Positions 45,051 through 57,055 of a DNA stretch of 64,000 bases are shown here, one piece after another. The position numbers and the translations under genes are program-made. How positions within the stretch are numbered: position 1 is the first letter of the stretch; each line of letters begins with the position of its first letter. A model generated the notes under the pieces. That model did no database searches. It was not told the origin of the DNA and was given only the letters and a program-made list of their open reading frames with translations. Origin of the DNA: Anastrepha obliqua (lineage: Eukaryota > Arthropoda > Insecta > Diptera > Tephritidae); the NCBI RefSeq assembly GCF_027943255.1, contig NC_072896.1, forward strand, positions 67,846,501 through 67,910,500, in the 5' to 3' direction.

Positions 45051-46520
45051 CTGTTTGCCCGAGTAAGTCCTGAGCAACTCTGCAGTGATGGGTGTTGAGT
45101 TTCAGAATTCTCATCGCTTGATTTTACGTTCTGCCGGCCTTGTGTACTCCATCGCATAGTGCGCTTGTTTCTGCATTTCTACAGCTCCCTGCCATGTGGT
45201 CGTCCTCAATACAACGACGGCAGGGTTTCGAGCGATCAGATGATTTACATACTGTCACTACATAATCATACAACCAACTTCTGTAACATCTTTTTGGAGA
45301 GATGACCTCTGATACCCGGCAACGTACGCATCCCACCTTAAGGGAACCCGAGCGCCAGAACTTTTTTGGCATTCACAGCGTGCAACGAGATGTAGGCTGA
45401 TTGGGTACCGCCATACGTGGCATGCATACTTTTGATGGCGGATTTATCTGACCTCTTTATCTGTGCTTGCTCTGCTATCGTGTCCTGCAACTCTTCCTCT
45501 GAATTCAATTCTATTATAAGGCCCTTACATTGCAGTGTCATGCAATGGGTCTTTAGGTTGACTGTTGCAACACCTTCCAGGGCTTTTTTGAAAACAGTTT
45601 GACAACTAGATGATTCGCTGTCCTTGTTTCTTTTGAGCTCTATCAATATCCCTCCTTTTTGCGTAAGTCTCTTTGTTCTCAAATTTTCGCCGAATAGGCT
45701 TAACATAGCGTTGGACTTGATAGCACGACATTTCTTTCGACAATGATCACATCGGAACGTGGTCGAAGTGAGCCGCTGGTCTTCCTATCGTTCGCTGGAT
45801 TCTTTTTGCTTTGCACTTTCTGCCATTTTTCTCTATGATCATTGGGGGGTAAGTTCTGTGGAGATTTCAACCTTTTGCTCTTGATGTCTGGCGTTATTTC
45901 TGTTCTATAGGTTGCATTGGGACTATTTTTAGTTCTCTCTCTTTTTGCGGATAGAGTTGCTGTGTTTCCAGCCGCCGTTGTTCTTCTTGTATACGTTGGT
46001 GTAGACATAACGCCGGTGGTGCGTTCATCGATTTTCAGCTGTATTGTTACCTCCGTGTGTGCATGTTTTATAATGCTACACATATTTCTGATGTCGCCAT
46101 GTACATTTCTACGTTATTCAACGTACTGTAAAAGAGCGTCGATATCCTTTCCCATGCGCTCTATCAACTCCGCTAACACCTTTGTTTTGGGCGCAGGGTT
46201 GCTAGTTGTAAGAGTTCGCTGTCCATTGCTCACCTTCGGCGTGAACACTAGCTGCTGCTGGTGACTTGTCGGAGTACCTTTCCGTTAGCCACTGAGGCGA
46301 ATTTTATGTGCAGCCATTTTGTTTGCCCGTCGTTCGCTGGCCGCCAGGTTTGCGGAACAACTTTCAGCTGTTACTGCCACCGGTGTATTACTTGTAGTTG
46401 CTGCTTTTTCTGGAGGTATCCTGCTTATGACCGAGCTCCTCATAAAGGCCGGTACAACTTCGGCCTTGCCCGCTGTGTAAATTGTATTACTGCTGTTTTT
46501 TTTTCAATTAATTTGTTATG
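45051..46520 (-). pseudogene. R1-like LINE ORF1 (gag-like) and start of ORF2
   Basis: The minus strand from about 46500 reads GKAEVVPAFMRSSVISRIPP, MAAHKIRL.., KVLAELIERMGKDIDALLQY, HTEVTIQLKIDERTTGVMST, a basic stretch (KRERTKNSPNATYRTEITPD), then the RNA-binding part: KGGILIELKRNKDSES (about 45640), HATYGGTQSAYISLHAV, LKVGCVRCRVSEVISPKRCY and knuckles CRRCIEDDHMAGSC (C-x2-C-x4-H-x4-C) near 45210. ORF2 begins at 45114 with MRILKLNTHHCRVAQDLLGQ, the start of the endonuclease, and is cut at 45051. ORF1 needs three frames. Overlap of ORF1 end and ORF2 start is usual for R1-type elements. Confidence 0.82.
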
Positions 46521-46602
46521 CTTTTCCATGCTTATAGGGCCCAAACTTACAGCCGCTATCGCATTGCGTGCATGTAGTACCCGTAAGTCCTATGGTTATC
46601 TA

Positions 46603-47533
46603 TTAAGCTAAATACACACCAGGCAACCGTTGAAGCAACGGTTGCAGCAACGTGTTGCCTTTGTTTAAGAAACACGTTGCGACCGTTGCTTCAATCTCAG
46701 TATTGTGTATAACTGTGGTGCAGGAAAGGTACAAGCGGAAGATACGTAAAATTAAATTAAATGATCGACGAAAATGCGTAAAATTACTTCTCTTATTATA
46801 ATTGACGAACTTTTGTACGAAAATGAGGAAGAAGAGATGCAACAAAAGAAGTGAAAAAAAATCTGGTCCAAAAATTGGCTTTTAAAAAAATCGAATTTTC
46901 GAACGAGAGGCTGCTGAAAGAACTGAAGGAAAATGAGCCAGCGGACTATAAAAATGAGGATGGACGAAGCCCTGTTTAGAAAATTGGTGGACTTCGTAAA
47001 GGCCAAAATAACGAAACAAGATACCATAATGAGAGAGGCAATATCAGCAGAAATTAGACTGGCAATAACTTTGCGGTATCTTGCAACAGGAAACGCTTTT
47101 GCGGACTTGAAATTTTTATCAATTTTATTGTATTCATTTTTTAATTGTTCGCATCCTTTTTTCTAAAATTTTTATTTTTATATTTTTCACTACTTATATC
47201 CCACAGCTCTCTCAAATTTTTATATTCGTTAATACAATTAACATAATTTTCATTATTTTCAATTACCATTTTTTCCTTTTTCACTTTATTTTACTCTGCA
47301 CGAACCTTCTTCTTTGCTTGTGTTCAACGAACTGAACGAGTAAAAGCAGTAAACAATGATACACACGAAGCAACGGTTGCAGCAACCTATCCCAAAAATC
47401 AAATTTATTTGATATTTCAGGCAACAGTTGCAGCAACACGAAAATCATTTGGCAACACAGCTACACACGAGGCAACGGTTGCTTCAACATGGCCGAGTTG
47501 CTGCAACGGTTGCCTGGTATGTATTTAGCTTTA
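46603..47533 (+). mobile_element. PIF/Harbinger deletion derivative, 925 bp
   Basis: The element 46606-47530 is flanked by TTA (46603-46605, 47531-47533), fitting the TWA target of PIF/Harbinger. Its ends are inverted repeats: AGCTAAATACACACCAGGCA and, reversed from the right, AGCTAAATACATACCAGGCA. Next to each end are several copies of a GCAACGGTTGC / GTTGCTGCAAC palindromic motif (46620-46695; 47370-47515). It sits in the 5' part of an R1-like LINE. The transposase is incomplete, so mobility would need enzyme from another copy. Confidence 0.9.
46774..47166 (+). pseudogene. Harbinger transposase N-terminal remnant
   Basis: Starts MRKITSLIIIDELLYENEEE (46774). A second frame reads LVQKLAFKKIEFSNERLLKE with LKENEPADYKN (about 46863-46950). 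A third, open from 46933 to 47166, reads MRMDEALFRKLVDFVKAKIT, KQDTIMREAISAEIRLAITL and RYLATGNAFADLKFL. The order matches the HTH-containing N-terminus of Harbinger nucleases (MDE..F..LL..V.P.I.K.DT..R..I...ERLA.TLRFLATG.S...L). The DDE nuclease domain is absent. Downstream is AT-rich with no homology. Confidence 0.82.
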
Positions 47534-47754
47534 AAACAGGGAGGCCATACTAGGGTTAACACAGATCCTTATGGGTACCTGTGTTCAGAGCCAGACTTCG
47601 ATCCGGGACTAATGGGGAGTTGCACACGTTTAAGTAGTATTTGTACTTCGTAGGCCCCATCTCAGATGTCTAGGCTGCCACTTGTTGGATAAAATGAAAA
47701 TTATAAGTTCAGTTTCGTGGAGTAAGTTATTTGGATTCGCTATAAAATCGATAT

Positions 47755-48040
47755 ACGCTTAGGTAGGTAGGTGAAATGGTTTAAATACCAATCTGGGGAG
47801 TGCCAAGTAGCACTAAAGCACCGTTTTAATACCATTATGAGACCTTCAGTAGGCAGATATCTACAGCCAACCAGAGCTGTTGATTTAATGCAGGAGATTG
47901 ATTAGATTTAGATTGGCGCACTTCCCCAGGCTAGGGGATGCCGAGGACCGAGTAGGAGGACTCTGAGACCAATTCAGTCCCCTTCCTGGCAAGGTCATCA
48001 GCAATTTCAATTCCCTTACAGCATAGACTCAAAATAAGGA
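47755..48040 (-). pseudogene. LINE RNase H fragment with CTAC-type end
   Basis: The minus strand around 48025-47960 reads KGIEIADDLARKGTELV, the last RNase H motif (GNE.ADELAR.GT). It is followed by about 200 bases without clear frame and ends in ACCTACCTA at 47760-47770, like the (CTAC)n-tailed LINE at 2471-3277. Probably the same group, inverted. Confidence 0.55.
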
Positions 48041-50160
48041 AGATTTGTCTTCTCTAAACAACAAACGCTACTTTTGAGCTCTACGACAAATAAATAAATA
48101 AATATTTGATTTTTAGTATACTTACTTTGCTCTCCTTGTCACAATAAATTTTTATACTCCTTTTAGTCAAATTATTTTTGACGCGTTTAATATCAATTAA
48201 CTTTCAGCTGATATCACAAATACTCAGAAAATCTCATCATTTCCACTTAATAAAACTTTGCCGCATACACCCGCCCAACAGTGATTTGCCAAACATATAA
48301 TTTGTGTTTACCACAATTTCCGAGTTTGCATCAACGCCTCCACACCAGACGCAGCGACACACTCCCTAAGCTGACAAAACAATTTTGACACGTACCTACT
48401 TGAATGCTGTCAAAATTCATACGCTGCGTTCAAGTCGAGGCAAAATACATATGCAAGTTTGTAAGTAAATAAGCAGGCGAAATATGTTAAAAAGCAAAAC
48501 ATACTCCCAACAACAACATAATAAATACAACAAACCCACACGCCAACAAGAATCAGCAGTGGAATAAACACAGCAGCAGCCAATTATGTGGAAAATGTAC
48601 GAAAAGAATTTCATAACATGTGAGGAAATCTGCAATTTGCGAAAACGTTGTAGAGGAAAGGCGATAGGAAGGCAAACCGAAGTAGAAAAAACCCTCGCGT
48701 ATGGACTGGAGGACGAGCGTTCAATTCACGACTAATAGGTGATAAGTGTAATTGGATGGGGCAGATGTGAACAAGTGCTAAAAGCTGATTTCACTGTAAT
48801 TACAATTCACACTCCGAGCGCAGCGAAGGAGGTGAAATGAGTAGCTCGAGCAGGCGAACAGCCGAACAGGCTGTGATGCGGACAGCAGAGTAACAAACGC
48901 CGACGAAGACAAGAAAAAACACAGAAATCTGGCAAATGTGTTCTTTTTGTTCGAGAGCACTTAAGAGACACCACCACCAGCATTAGCAGCGAGTCGCAGA
49001 AACCAGCAGTCGGCCAACCCAGAAATCCGCCCATCCAACCGCTTACCTAAATGACAAGCTTAACCGCATGGCATGCAAACAAAGGCGTACACGCTCAACC
49101 CAACGCGCTTGCAGCAAATGGGCGCGGATAGATGGAACGCACGGAGTTTTGACTATTCTTCTTTACAAATCGACCGCAGTGGCAAAAAATGCCACCGAAG
49201 TAAAAAAAACTTTTCTGCCAAGTCACAAAAATCACAATGAGGGAAGTATTACTAAGTATTAGTGGCAACAGCAACTCGGTAAGCTGTTGTCATTGTCAGC
49301 ATGCCAGTGAATCTCGGCCATGTATTGCGCATCCTTATCCTCATCCCTTTCACTCGCTTTCTTCCCTTTTCACAAACTGCCCGTGTGCCGTAGCCACAGC
49401 CCCAGCCACAGCGGAAGCAATAGAAATGTCATAAGCAAACCGATTAAATGCGAACATGACAACAATAATAATAATACCACACAAAATGAAACGCTAAAAG
49501 AGGGAGTGTGGAAAGAAATGCCAACACCATTAAAATCACTTTAACGCCTCCACCTCTGCCTCCGCATCTCCTCAATCCGCAACAGTAAAACGCATTTCAT
49601 CGAAATTATGAAGTGTGCCAGTGAGGTGGCGTGTGAAAGGAAGATGATGTACCCAGATTTTAAATGTCACAATTATTTGGCATACAAATGGGTTTAAAAT
49701 TAATGTCAGCGCTCGTGGAAGGGATTAAGCTTTGGTGTTGGAGTGAAATGGTAGAAAACTTTAAAGGTATAACAAAAATCATTTACTGCTACTTTTTTTG
49801 TTATGCTTTGAACACTTTTCGAAGTTGGATTGTGATGAGTGTTTTTGACATAATTACAGTGATTTGGAATTCGAGGTTCAGGGAGGTGTTTCTTGAATAT
49901 TTGTAAACTACGGTGGGGGATACTGAAAAAGTTTTGCTTTTATAAGTATTTATACTTATTACTTGTTAAAAATAATAATTTAAAAAATTATGGGTACTGT
50001 TGTACACTGTAACTTAACATTATTGGAGTATTTGAAAGCAGTGCTTCACAAGACACCCGTAAAAATATCCATAAAAGTGACGATTGTGGTAAAATATGGA
50101 ACCATTACTGAATTGAACACAAAAAGTTAACGAATCAAGATTAATTTAATTTAGATTTAT
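48041..50160. other. non-coding stretch, nothing recognised
   Basis: Contains CAACAACAACA/GCAGCAGCA-type low complexity (48505-48580) and an ACAACAATAATAATAATACC run (49458-49480). Frames of 60-80 codons occur in both directions without domains. An untranslated exon or intron cannot be excluded. Confidence 0.45.
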
Positions 50161-50161
50161 T

Positions 50162-51312
50162 TATTAGTTTGGGGAATAAGTTCGTAGCGTTTTTGCTGAA
50201 TACTTTTATTTAAACAAAAAACAATAATTATATCAATTATATATTCGCCGTTGCTGTTTATAGCCTCTTCCCACCTCTCGACCAATTTTTTTATCACGTT
50301 CCGCCAAAAATCTTCTGGTTTGGTGTCAAAGAAATTATTGAGCCAGTTCTTAAGGACCTATTTGTTATCGAAAGGTAATGCCCTTCATATGGTTTGACAG
50401 GGAGCGGAAAAGATGGTAATCGGTCGGTCCAAAGTCCGGAAAATACGGCGGATGCTGAAGGACCTCCCTTTCGAGCTCTTGGAGTGCGGCTTAGACGACT
50501 TGTGCAACTTGGAGCCTGACGTTGTCATGAAGGAGAATGGTTTGATCCTGTCGATCAAGTATTTTCAGTCGAATAGCATCATTCATAGCTAGGCAATGTA
50601 GAGCTCCATATCATGATCTTCCTTGGATGAAGATCTGACTTGACTCTTGGCGTATCTCCTCGAGCCATCCACTCCTTTCTTTGCTGCATTTGATTGATTC
50701 TCATCTAACGTCACGATTTGGTACAAAACTCGCTGTTTATGACCGCGTGTTGCTCGATAGCAGGCGAGATGTTGAGAAGCAATTTGAAGGCGATTATCTT
50801 TGTTTTTCTCGTTGAACTCGTGAGGCACCCAGGTTTCCAATTTTTCGATAAATCCCATTGAATGAAGGTGATTGAGAGTCGTTTCATGATCGCAGTTCAT
50901 TTTTTCCGCCATTTCATGACTGGTTTGGCGACCCTTTTCCTTCAAAAATGATTTGAAACCTGCTTCATCGAATTCAGAAGGCCTTCCGCTGCGGGACGTA
51001 TCATCGACGTCAAAGTCGCCATTTTTGAACTTTACAAACCGTTTCCGTGCTGTAGATTCGTCTATGACACCTTCTCAATACACGCCGTAAATGTCCCGGG
51101 CTTCTTCAGCAGCTTTTTGACATCGATGAACAGCAGGAGTGGAAACTGTTGATTTTTGCCTCTTGGGTATTCCATTTCTAAGCCTGAAAACTAGCTTTGT
51201 GGAAAAGAAAGAGCTCTATGGAATAAATGCTTACCCTTTGCCAAACAGCAAAAAAATCATTGTAAAATAAAACAAAATATAAAACGCTATGAACTTACTC
51301 CTCAACTCAATA
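50162..51312 (-). mobile_element. mariner element, TA-flanked, minus strand
   Basis: Spans 50164-51310 (1147 bp) between TA at 50162-50163 and 51311-51312. Ends are imperfect inverted repeats: TTAGTTTGGGGAATAAGTTC on the left and, reversed from the right, TTGAGTTGAGGAGTAAGTTC. They share TAAGTTC.TAGCGTTTT and differ at about six positions over 30 bases. Size and target fit mariner. The gene is on the minus strand and broken. Confidence 0.82.
50225..51185 (-). pseudogene. mariner transposase pseudogene
   Basis: The minus strand reads ..AAEEARDIYGVY*EGVIDE, STARKRFVKFKNGDFDVDD, SRSGRPSEFDE, KEKGRQTSHEMAEKMNCDHE, HSMGFIEKLETWVPHEFNEK and YQIVTLDENQ, where the first catalytic block is changed (TGDEKW expected, TLDENQ found). 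Then, after a deletion, come ILLHDNVRLQVAQVV*AALQ (second Asp), LQHPPYFPDFGPTDYHLF (third) and ..LSNHMKGITF. Spacing is DD34D. At least three stops and two shifts. A different subfamily from the mariners at 3441, 51741 and 62946. Confidence 0.87.
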
Positions 51313-51740
51313 TACATATGTATATTTATAAAGAAAATTTGTGAATTATCTGACATTTTACTCTGAAAATTACATGAGTGAAGAAGATTTACTTGGTTGT
51401 TATTCGTTTTTTAATAAATGGTCACCCTACATGATACTCTTTCAAGCCCGTTCCGTTTGATGACAGTGCTGTTATATTGCAAGTGTTATTGTATTTAAAC
51501 ACTCTTTGTGCAATCTTTTGTTTATAGGTGGCAACCCTACCCGATTTTTTAAACATTCTTAATACAACTTAACCCTTTTTAAATATTTTTGATATTTCAA
51601 AAATCTGGCAACACCATTTTTTCTCAAATGTTTCCCTTATAAACCTTCCACAGTCCGAAAGAAGAAAAAAAAAATTGCAGCAAATCTTTTGAGGCGTATG
51701 TGCGTGATGTGCTTACCTTAATTTTTACATATCACCTTGA

Positions 51741-52637
51741 TCAAAAAATATGTTCCATATTCAGAAAATTCAAAATACAAGTTTGCTCCTCAAAAGTAAT
51801 ATTATCGCCTTCAAAGTACCCCCCATCAACTGCAACCCCCTTATGTCAGCTCTCGAAACATTTCTGAAACTCTATTTTCGGTATAGCCATTACAGCCGTC
51901 TTCTATTTTTCCATTACTTCCTTTCGCCCGTTAAAATGCGTTTCTTGACTCGATCAAAAGAAACAAAAAATCGCAGAGAAGCTGATACATATGTATGTTT
52001 CAATACGATATTTATTGAATTGTGTTCGCTTCATTCTTTTTCAAAAATTCGCGGATAATGATGGCACTGTGCGAAATGGCGTTATCATGGATCAAAATCC
52101 ACGATTTGTTTTCCCACAAATCCTTTCTTTTTTTGGGGGATTGTTGCACGTAAACGTTTCATAACGCCCAAATATGTAATAGTCCTTATTAACTGTCTGA
52201 CTTTCTGGCAAAAATTCGTGTAATCCATAAAAACTATGAGCATCGCTTTCTTTTGTTTTGATTCATTCGAAGCTCTCCACTTACTCTCCTGATGTCCGGA
52301 TTGTGCGTCGTACTCATAAACTCACGTCTCACTTCCGGTAATAATGTGTTTGATGAATGATGGACCGGATTCAATGGTCCCTTCCTTGCCTTAAATTCAG
52401 GCCTTTTGGAAGCAACACGGCGTAAACCCAAATCATTAAATGCAATGTCCTGAACGGATCCATAATCAATGTTCAAGTCTTCTCTTTGATGGTTGCTTTG
52501 CGGTTATTCATCAAATTTTCTTCAACTCGTAAACGGCTGTTTTCTTTAAAGTATCATTACCGAAACAGTTTCCCAACATTTCTAAGCTTTTTTAATGTAA
52601 AATTAGTGCAAACTCGTTGTTGCAAATTCAAATCCAT
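51741..52637 (-). pseudogene. mariner transposase pseudogene (same family as 18029-19520)
   Basis: Starts at the ATG at 52637 (MDLNLQQRVC). In a second frame it reads LEMLGNCFGNDTLKKTAVYE, then NIDYGSVQDIAFNDLGLRRV, ASKRPEF, YEYD-like sequence at about 52320, and AIPKIEFQKCFES*HKGVAV with DGGYFEGDNITFEEQTC, ending at a TGA at 51741-51743. The central catalytic blocks are too decayed to read securely. The copy gives the uninterrupted version of the site where the R1-like LINE entered the sister copy at 18136. Confidence 0.83.
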
Positions 52638-52699
52638 TTTTAAAACTGCAAAAACCGACAACACGTACAGAGGTAGGTCTACTCAATATGGCGTAATTT

Positions 52700-55600
52700 T
52701 AAAAAATATTGAGCAATAGCGATAATAACAACCTAACAAAGAAAACAGAACTGAAATCAATTAACTTAGAGCGTCACTTGGCGGTTGTTTCGGGAAATTT
52801 TAGATCAAAGTGGCATATCCATAATATATATTTTATCAATTGCATTAAGAAAATAAAAAAATAGAAAATCAGTTTAAAACGTAAGACAACTACAAATCAC
52901 ATAAAAATCTGTGGTTGTAAAACTACAATACGAAATTTTGCTGTTTACAACTTTAAGTCTGATAGATTTAAAATTAATTAGGGAAACCAGGCATAACCAA
53001 AGCAGATAAGCTAGAAAAAATGTATAACAGTTCAAGGGAGTTATTCAAAACAATAAACAGCAGTTGGGAGTTACATCAAACAATAACTAGCAATTTGCGG
53101 CACTTTGGTAAATGGCACTCTTTTTCGAACAGAAACTGCTTTCCAATACAAAAACTCCCATCAGAAACCAGTAATCTTAGATTAATCATAACTAATTAGC
53201 AAAAGGATGTGAGAAGGGATTTTTTTCATGACAATATTTACAACAAATACAAGTGTTTGTGCATAGTTCACGAAAAGTAGGAAGAACTACAAGTTGGCAA
53301 AAGGATATACCACCCAAACGAAAAATATACAAACATATGTACAAGTGCATAAGGTATACATTTACTTGTTCGTATGCAAATATTTTGCTTCCTGTAATAG
53401 AGCGCGGGAGATATGCTGGGAAACGTTTTACATACACACTTACATGCGTACACGTACAAACATAATACTTCCGCATGACAAACGCCTGTCAAATGCGGCG
53501 CTCAAGGGTTGTTGCGGCGTTTCCTTTCTTCGCGTTGGCGCTGAGAAAATCGCACCAGCTTATGAACGTTGATACATTTTTTTGTTCAATTTTTTCGGGA
53601 TGTTGATTTAAAATCAGCAAACAACAAGTCAAATGATGAAACGTGTGTCGGCAATTTGCTTGTTACAGCAAAAGAAGGCTGAAAAAGTGGTAGGCGAGGA
53701 AGAATACCCGTTTATTGCTAACAAGTAAATAAATATTATATATAAATGGAATATGGAATAGTGCACACACTCGTATGAGAGGCGTTTGTGGCGTTAGCAA
53801 GTGAGCGTGCATGAGTTGGCTTGTTAGACTGGCAGGCAGTAAGCGTGCGGGCGTTGAAAAGGGAAGAAGTATTGTAATATTCCCGCCTCGGAGCTTAAGC
53901 GCATTATGACAAGCGTTTATATGCTCGTTTGACCATCCCAAAAGCAAAATAAAGGATACGAAAAATAATAAATAGCGATAAATGCTGCTCTATTTATACC
54001 CCAGCTCCCATTAGTTTTGGTGTTGTGGCACTGCTGCTTCCGTTTTTGGCAGCTATACAATTAATTGTGACAAATTGAACGTCGGTCAGGCCGCACACGC
54101 GCCAACCATAATTTTAACATTTTCCGGTTGTGGCATTTGCTTTGTAGGTGGAGGAGTTAACTTTCTGGTGTGACCTACCAGAGCACGACATATTTAGCCA
54201 AGGGCATAATAATTTTACTTGGTGGCAACTGGTAACGAAAGTTGTTGAAGGTTGTTGATTATATAAATATATGTATATATACAAATGTGTGTGTGTATGT
54301 ATTTTAGCTTTGTATCTTCTCTGACAAGTGTTGTATTGTTATCACAGTGCGTTTGTGGGCCAATTTCGCGTCCTCGTGGCCACTTGTAATTTATTTGTTG
54401 TTTATTTTGATGTCGTTTGACTGAGCAGACATATTAGACTATTTCCGTTCCAAGATTTATTGGCAGTGCGCCCAATATCCGGTGTTTCAGCGAGTTCCTA
54501 GGTGGTGAGTTTGACGGTATGACGGATGTCAATTGCTACTTATGTTATGAATAAGTGGCACTTTTGTCAATTTTTGATGGGCAGCAAGCAATGTGATCGG
54601 AGTTAATTAGGATATTAGCTTTATGGGGTGGAGCAAAAAGTTTGAGAAAAAAAGTGCTTGGATTGACTCTGCACTTTTGCATATGCACGCATACTTTCTT
54701 AAGCCAGAAATACACGCATACTTCACTAATCCGCTTACACTTTTTCATACTTCGATTATATACTTAAATTTGTTTGCATTTGGAGTTGGCTATTTTTAAG
54801 TAACATTTCACTATGATAAATATATCCCCAGAGTTGAGAATTATTATTTTTAATTATGAAAATTCTCTATATATGTTCGTCACTGCCAAATGCACTAAAG
54901 TCGTTTGAATGCATTTTTATGACAAGTTAAGCCTCTCGAAAGTTTTGTCTTTTAATATCTGCCACCCTCACCAATACGGTTTGCATAACTGCTGCCACCG
55001 CAAAATTCGTACTTACGAGTATATACAGACACAAGTCAAAGGCTGGGTTGATACCAACAGCTCTTCACTGTACGACAACTTGACTATCAGACCTCAATTT
55101 CCCCAAAGTATAATCACGGCCGAAAATAAAGCATCCGCCGAAGCGTCTGTATACAAGCTTACGGAAAAATTAGCATTGGACTCGCCAACGAACCTAAGAC
55201 AACTGTGCCTTAGAAAAGCCTGAATTGGTCTTTAAGTTTAATCAAACGACATCTTTTCTGCCGAGGCGCTTAATACGAGAAAAACTCTCAATAAAATATT
55301 AATGTTAGAGGAGAAAACAAGTCACCTCTCTGTATTCGATTACTATTGAGGCGGAATAAAATTTAAGTGATGTGCTTCCTGACGCGATGATCCTAAGAGG
55401 CAAAATTTTGCTCTGGTAGTCCCAGACTCAAGTGACTTATTACTCTACAACGAAAAAGACGTCGTGACTGGTAAGATTAATCAGTGTTTGCATCCCCTTT
55501 GTTAATAATTCCGCATTTAAAAAACAGAGTTGTTTTGAATATTGCCGGTAAACTGGAACATTTTGTGTTTTTATACTGCCACCATGATCCGTCATAGAGT

Positions 55601-55830
55601 CATCAGTATTGACTACTTTACTATATTTAGGTCGTGCCTTGCCTCTGTTGGACTGAATTCTCGGAGAACACCGGCCTAGAACGTCAATATGAGATGCTTC
55701 TTTCTTGTCAAGAGGTGGGTTTTTTTCTCATCAAAAAACAAGAAATTGCAATTGAAATTACCACATCTTTATACGAGTACCACGTTCGGTAATCGTACAA
55801 CTTCTGAAATCGAATCATATTTTCAAAGCC
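52700..55830. other. non-coding stretch, one unexplained frame
   Basis: No domain recognised. A 104-codon plus-strand frame (54909-55223) contains RPQFPQSIITAENKASAEAS, which looks protein-like, but I cannot place it. The remainder is AT-rich with TATATAAATATATGTATATA (54260-54280) microsatellite. Confidence 0.45.
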
Positions 55831-55831
55831 T

Positions 55832-57055
55832 TTGTTCGCATTAGAGCAAGGAATTGTTGCGAAAATTACCATGTATTATAACTTGAAAAAACAGGATGTG
55901 CATTTAGTGGGATACGCAGATGACATTGGAACTGTAATAATCGCCCGAAACACTGACGAAACCAAAAGAAAGTTAAATCAGGTGATGATCCGAGTTCAGA
56001 CATGGCTAGAAGACCATGGATTAAAGCTGGCCACAGAGAAAACAGAGCTAATCCTTCTAACGAACAGACGTATCCCATTAGAAGTAGACATACAAGTACT
56101 TGATGCCACTTTATCGACAGAAAGAGTGGTCAAGTACCTAGGAGTGCAATTAGACATAAGGCTAACTTACTGGGCGCATATAAACCATGCTGCCACAAGA
56201 GCTGCCAAAGTAAGCGGCATATTAGTAAGCTCATGGCAAACTTTGGGGGTCCAACGCAGAACAAGCGAAAACTTTTAATGGATACGACGAACTCGATTCT
56301 CTTATACGGATGCGAAATATGGGCAGATTCGCTAAAGGTGCAATGCCGGCGGAAAACTATGCAATCTGTGTAACGCACCTGCGTTCTCATGTGGCTTCAT
56401 CATACAGAACAGTATCTGAAGCAGCGGTGTTAGTTATCAGCGGAACCAGCCCTATAGATATTCTAGCACAAGAGCGCAAACGGAGATGGGAGGCAAAAAA
56501 CACAGGAATCCCAGTACCATGCTTCTCCGATATTAGAGTTCAACCGCTCACACTTTGGCAGGCAAGATGGAACTCTGAACGGTATGGTAGATGGACAGCG
56601 AGACTAATACCCGATCTAAAAAAGTGGGTAGAAAGAAATCACGGTGGGGTTACCTATTACCTCACACCGTTTTTGTCCGGACATGGGTCCTTCGCAAGTA
56701 TTTGTGGCGAATGGGAAAAGTGATCCAACCAAACTGCATATATGGAGATACTCAGTATGATGATGCGGAGCACACCTTCTTTAAATGCGAGAGGTGGAAC
56801 GTAGAGAGTACAGGTCTGCAACGAGCTACACCTGAAGAAATTATCGAGAAAATGATGATAGACGAAGAAAAATGGAATTCCGCCGCAAATTTTGTGGAGG
56901 ATATTATCCGCAAAAAGAAGCGCGAAATGGAAAGTTATGCTCAAGAGCATTGAACATAGGTTTCTCAAACCAGGCGACCAGAAAAAAAAAATTGGAACGA
57001 CCCTGTACACGTATAGGGAATGCTTATGCTACTACAACAACAACAACCAGATTGA
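55832..57055 (+). pseudogene. R1-like LINE ORF2 3' half, with YADD box
   Basis: Frame one (55832-56278): HLVGYADDIGTVI holds the polymerase YADD, then WLEDHGLKLATEKTELILLT and VVKYLGVQLDIRLTYWAHIN. A shift near 56235 leads to KLLMDTTNSILLYGCEIWAD, then SYRTVSEAAVLVISGTSPID, LAQERKRRWEAKN, WQARWN...GRWTARLIPDL and GGVTYYLTPFLSGHGSF. A last shift near 56690 gives YLWRMGKVIQPNCIYGD and DDAEHTFFKCERWN (zinc knuckle), ending KREMESYAQEH* at 56953. A short 3' UTR runs to a CTACAACAACAACAACC end (about 57030-57050). Endonuclease and fingers are lost by 5' truncation. Same protein family as the insert at 18137-18957. Confidence 0.9.

Noticed and set aside
44821..45157. Host gene with a short coiled region on the minus strand
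   Set aside because: MRILKLNTHHCRVAQDLLGQ matches the start of R1-type ORF2, and the flanking part matches an RTE-like fragment in the other strand.
53253..53572. Overlapping 70-94 codon frames on both strands
   Set aside because: They translate microsatellite-rich DNA and overlap each other on both strands, with no domain.
55832..56953. Functional LINE reverse transcriptase
   Set aside because: YADD is intact, but two frameshifts and loss of the endonuclease and finger region make it inactive.
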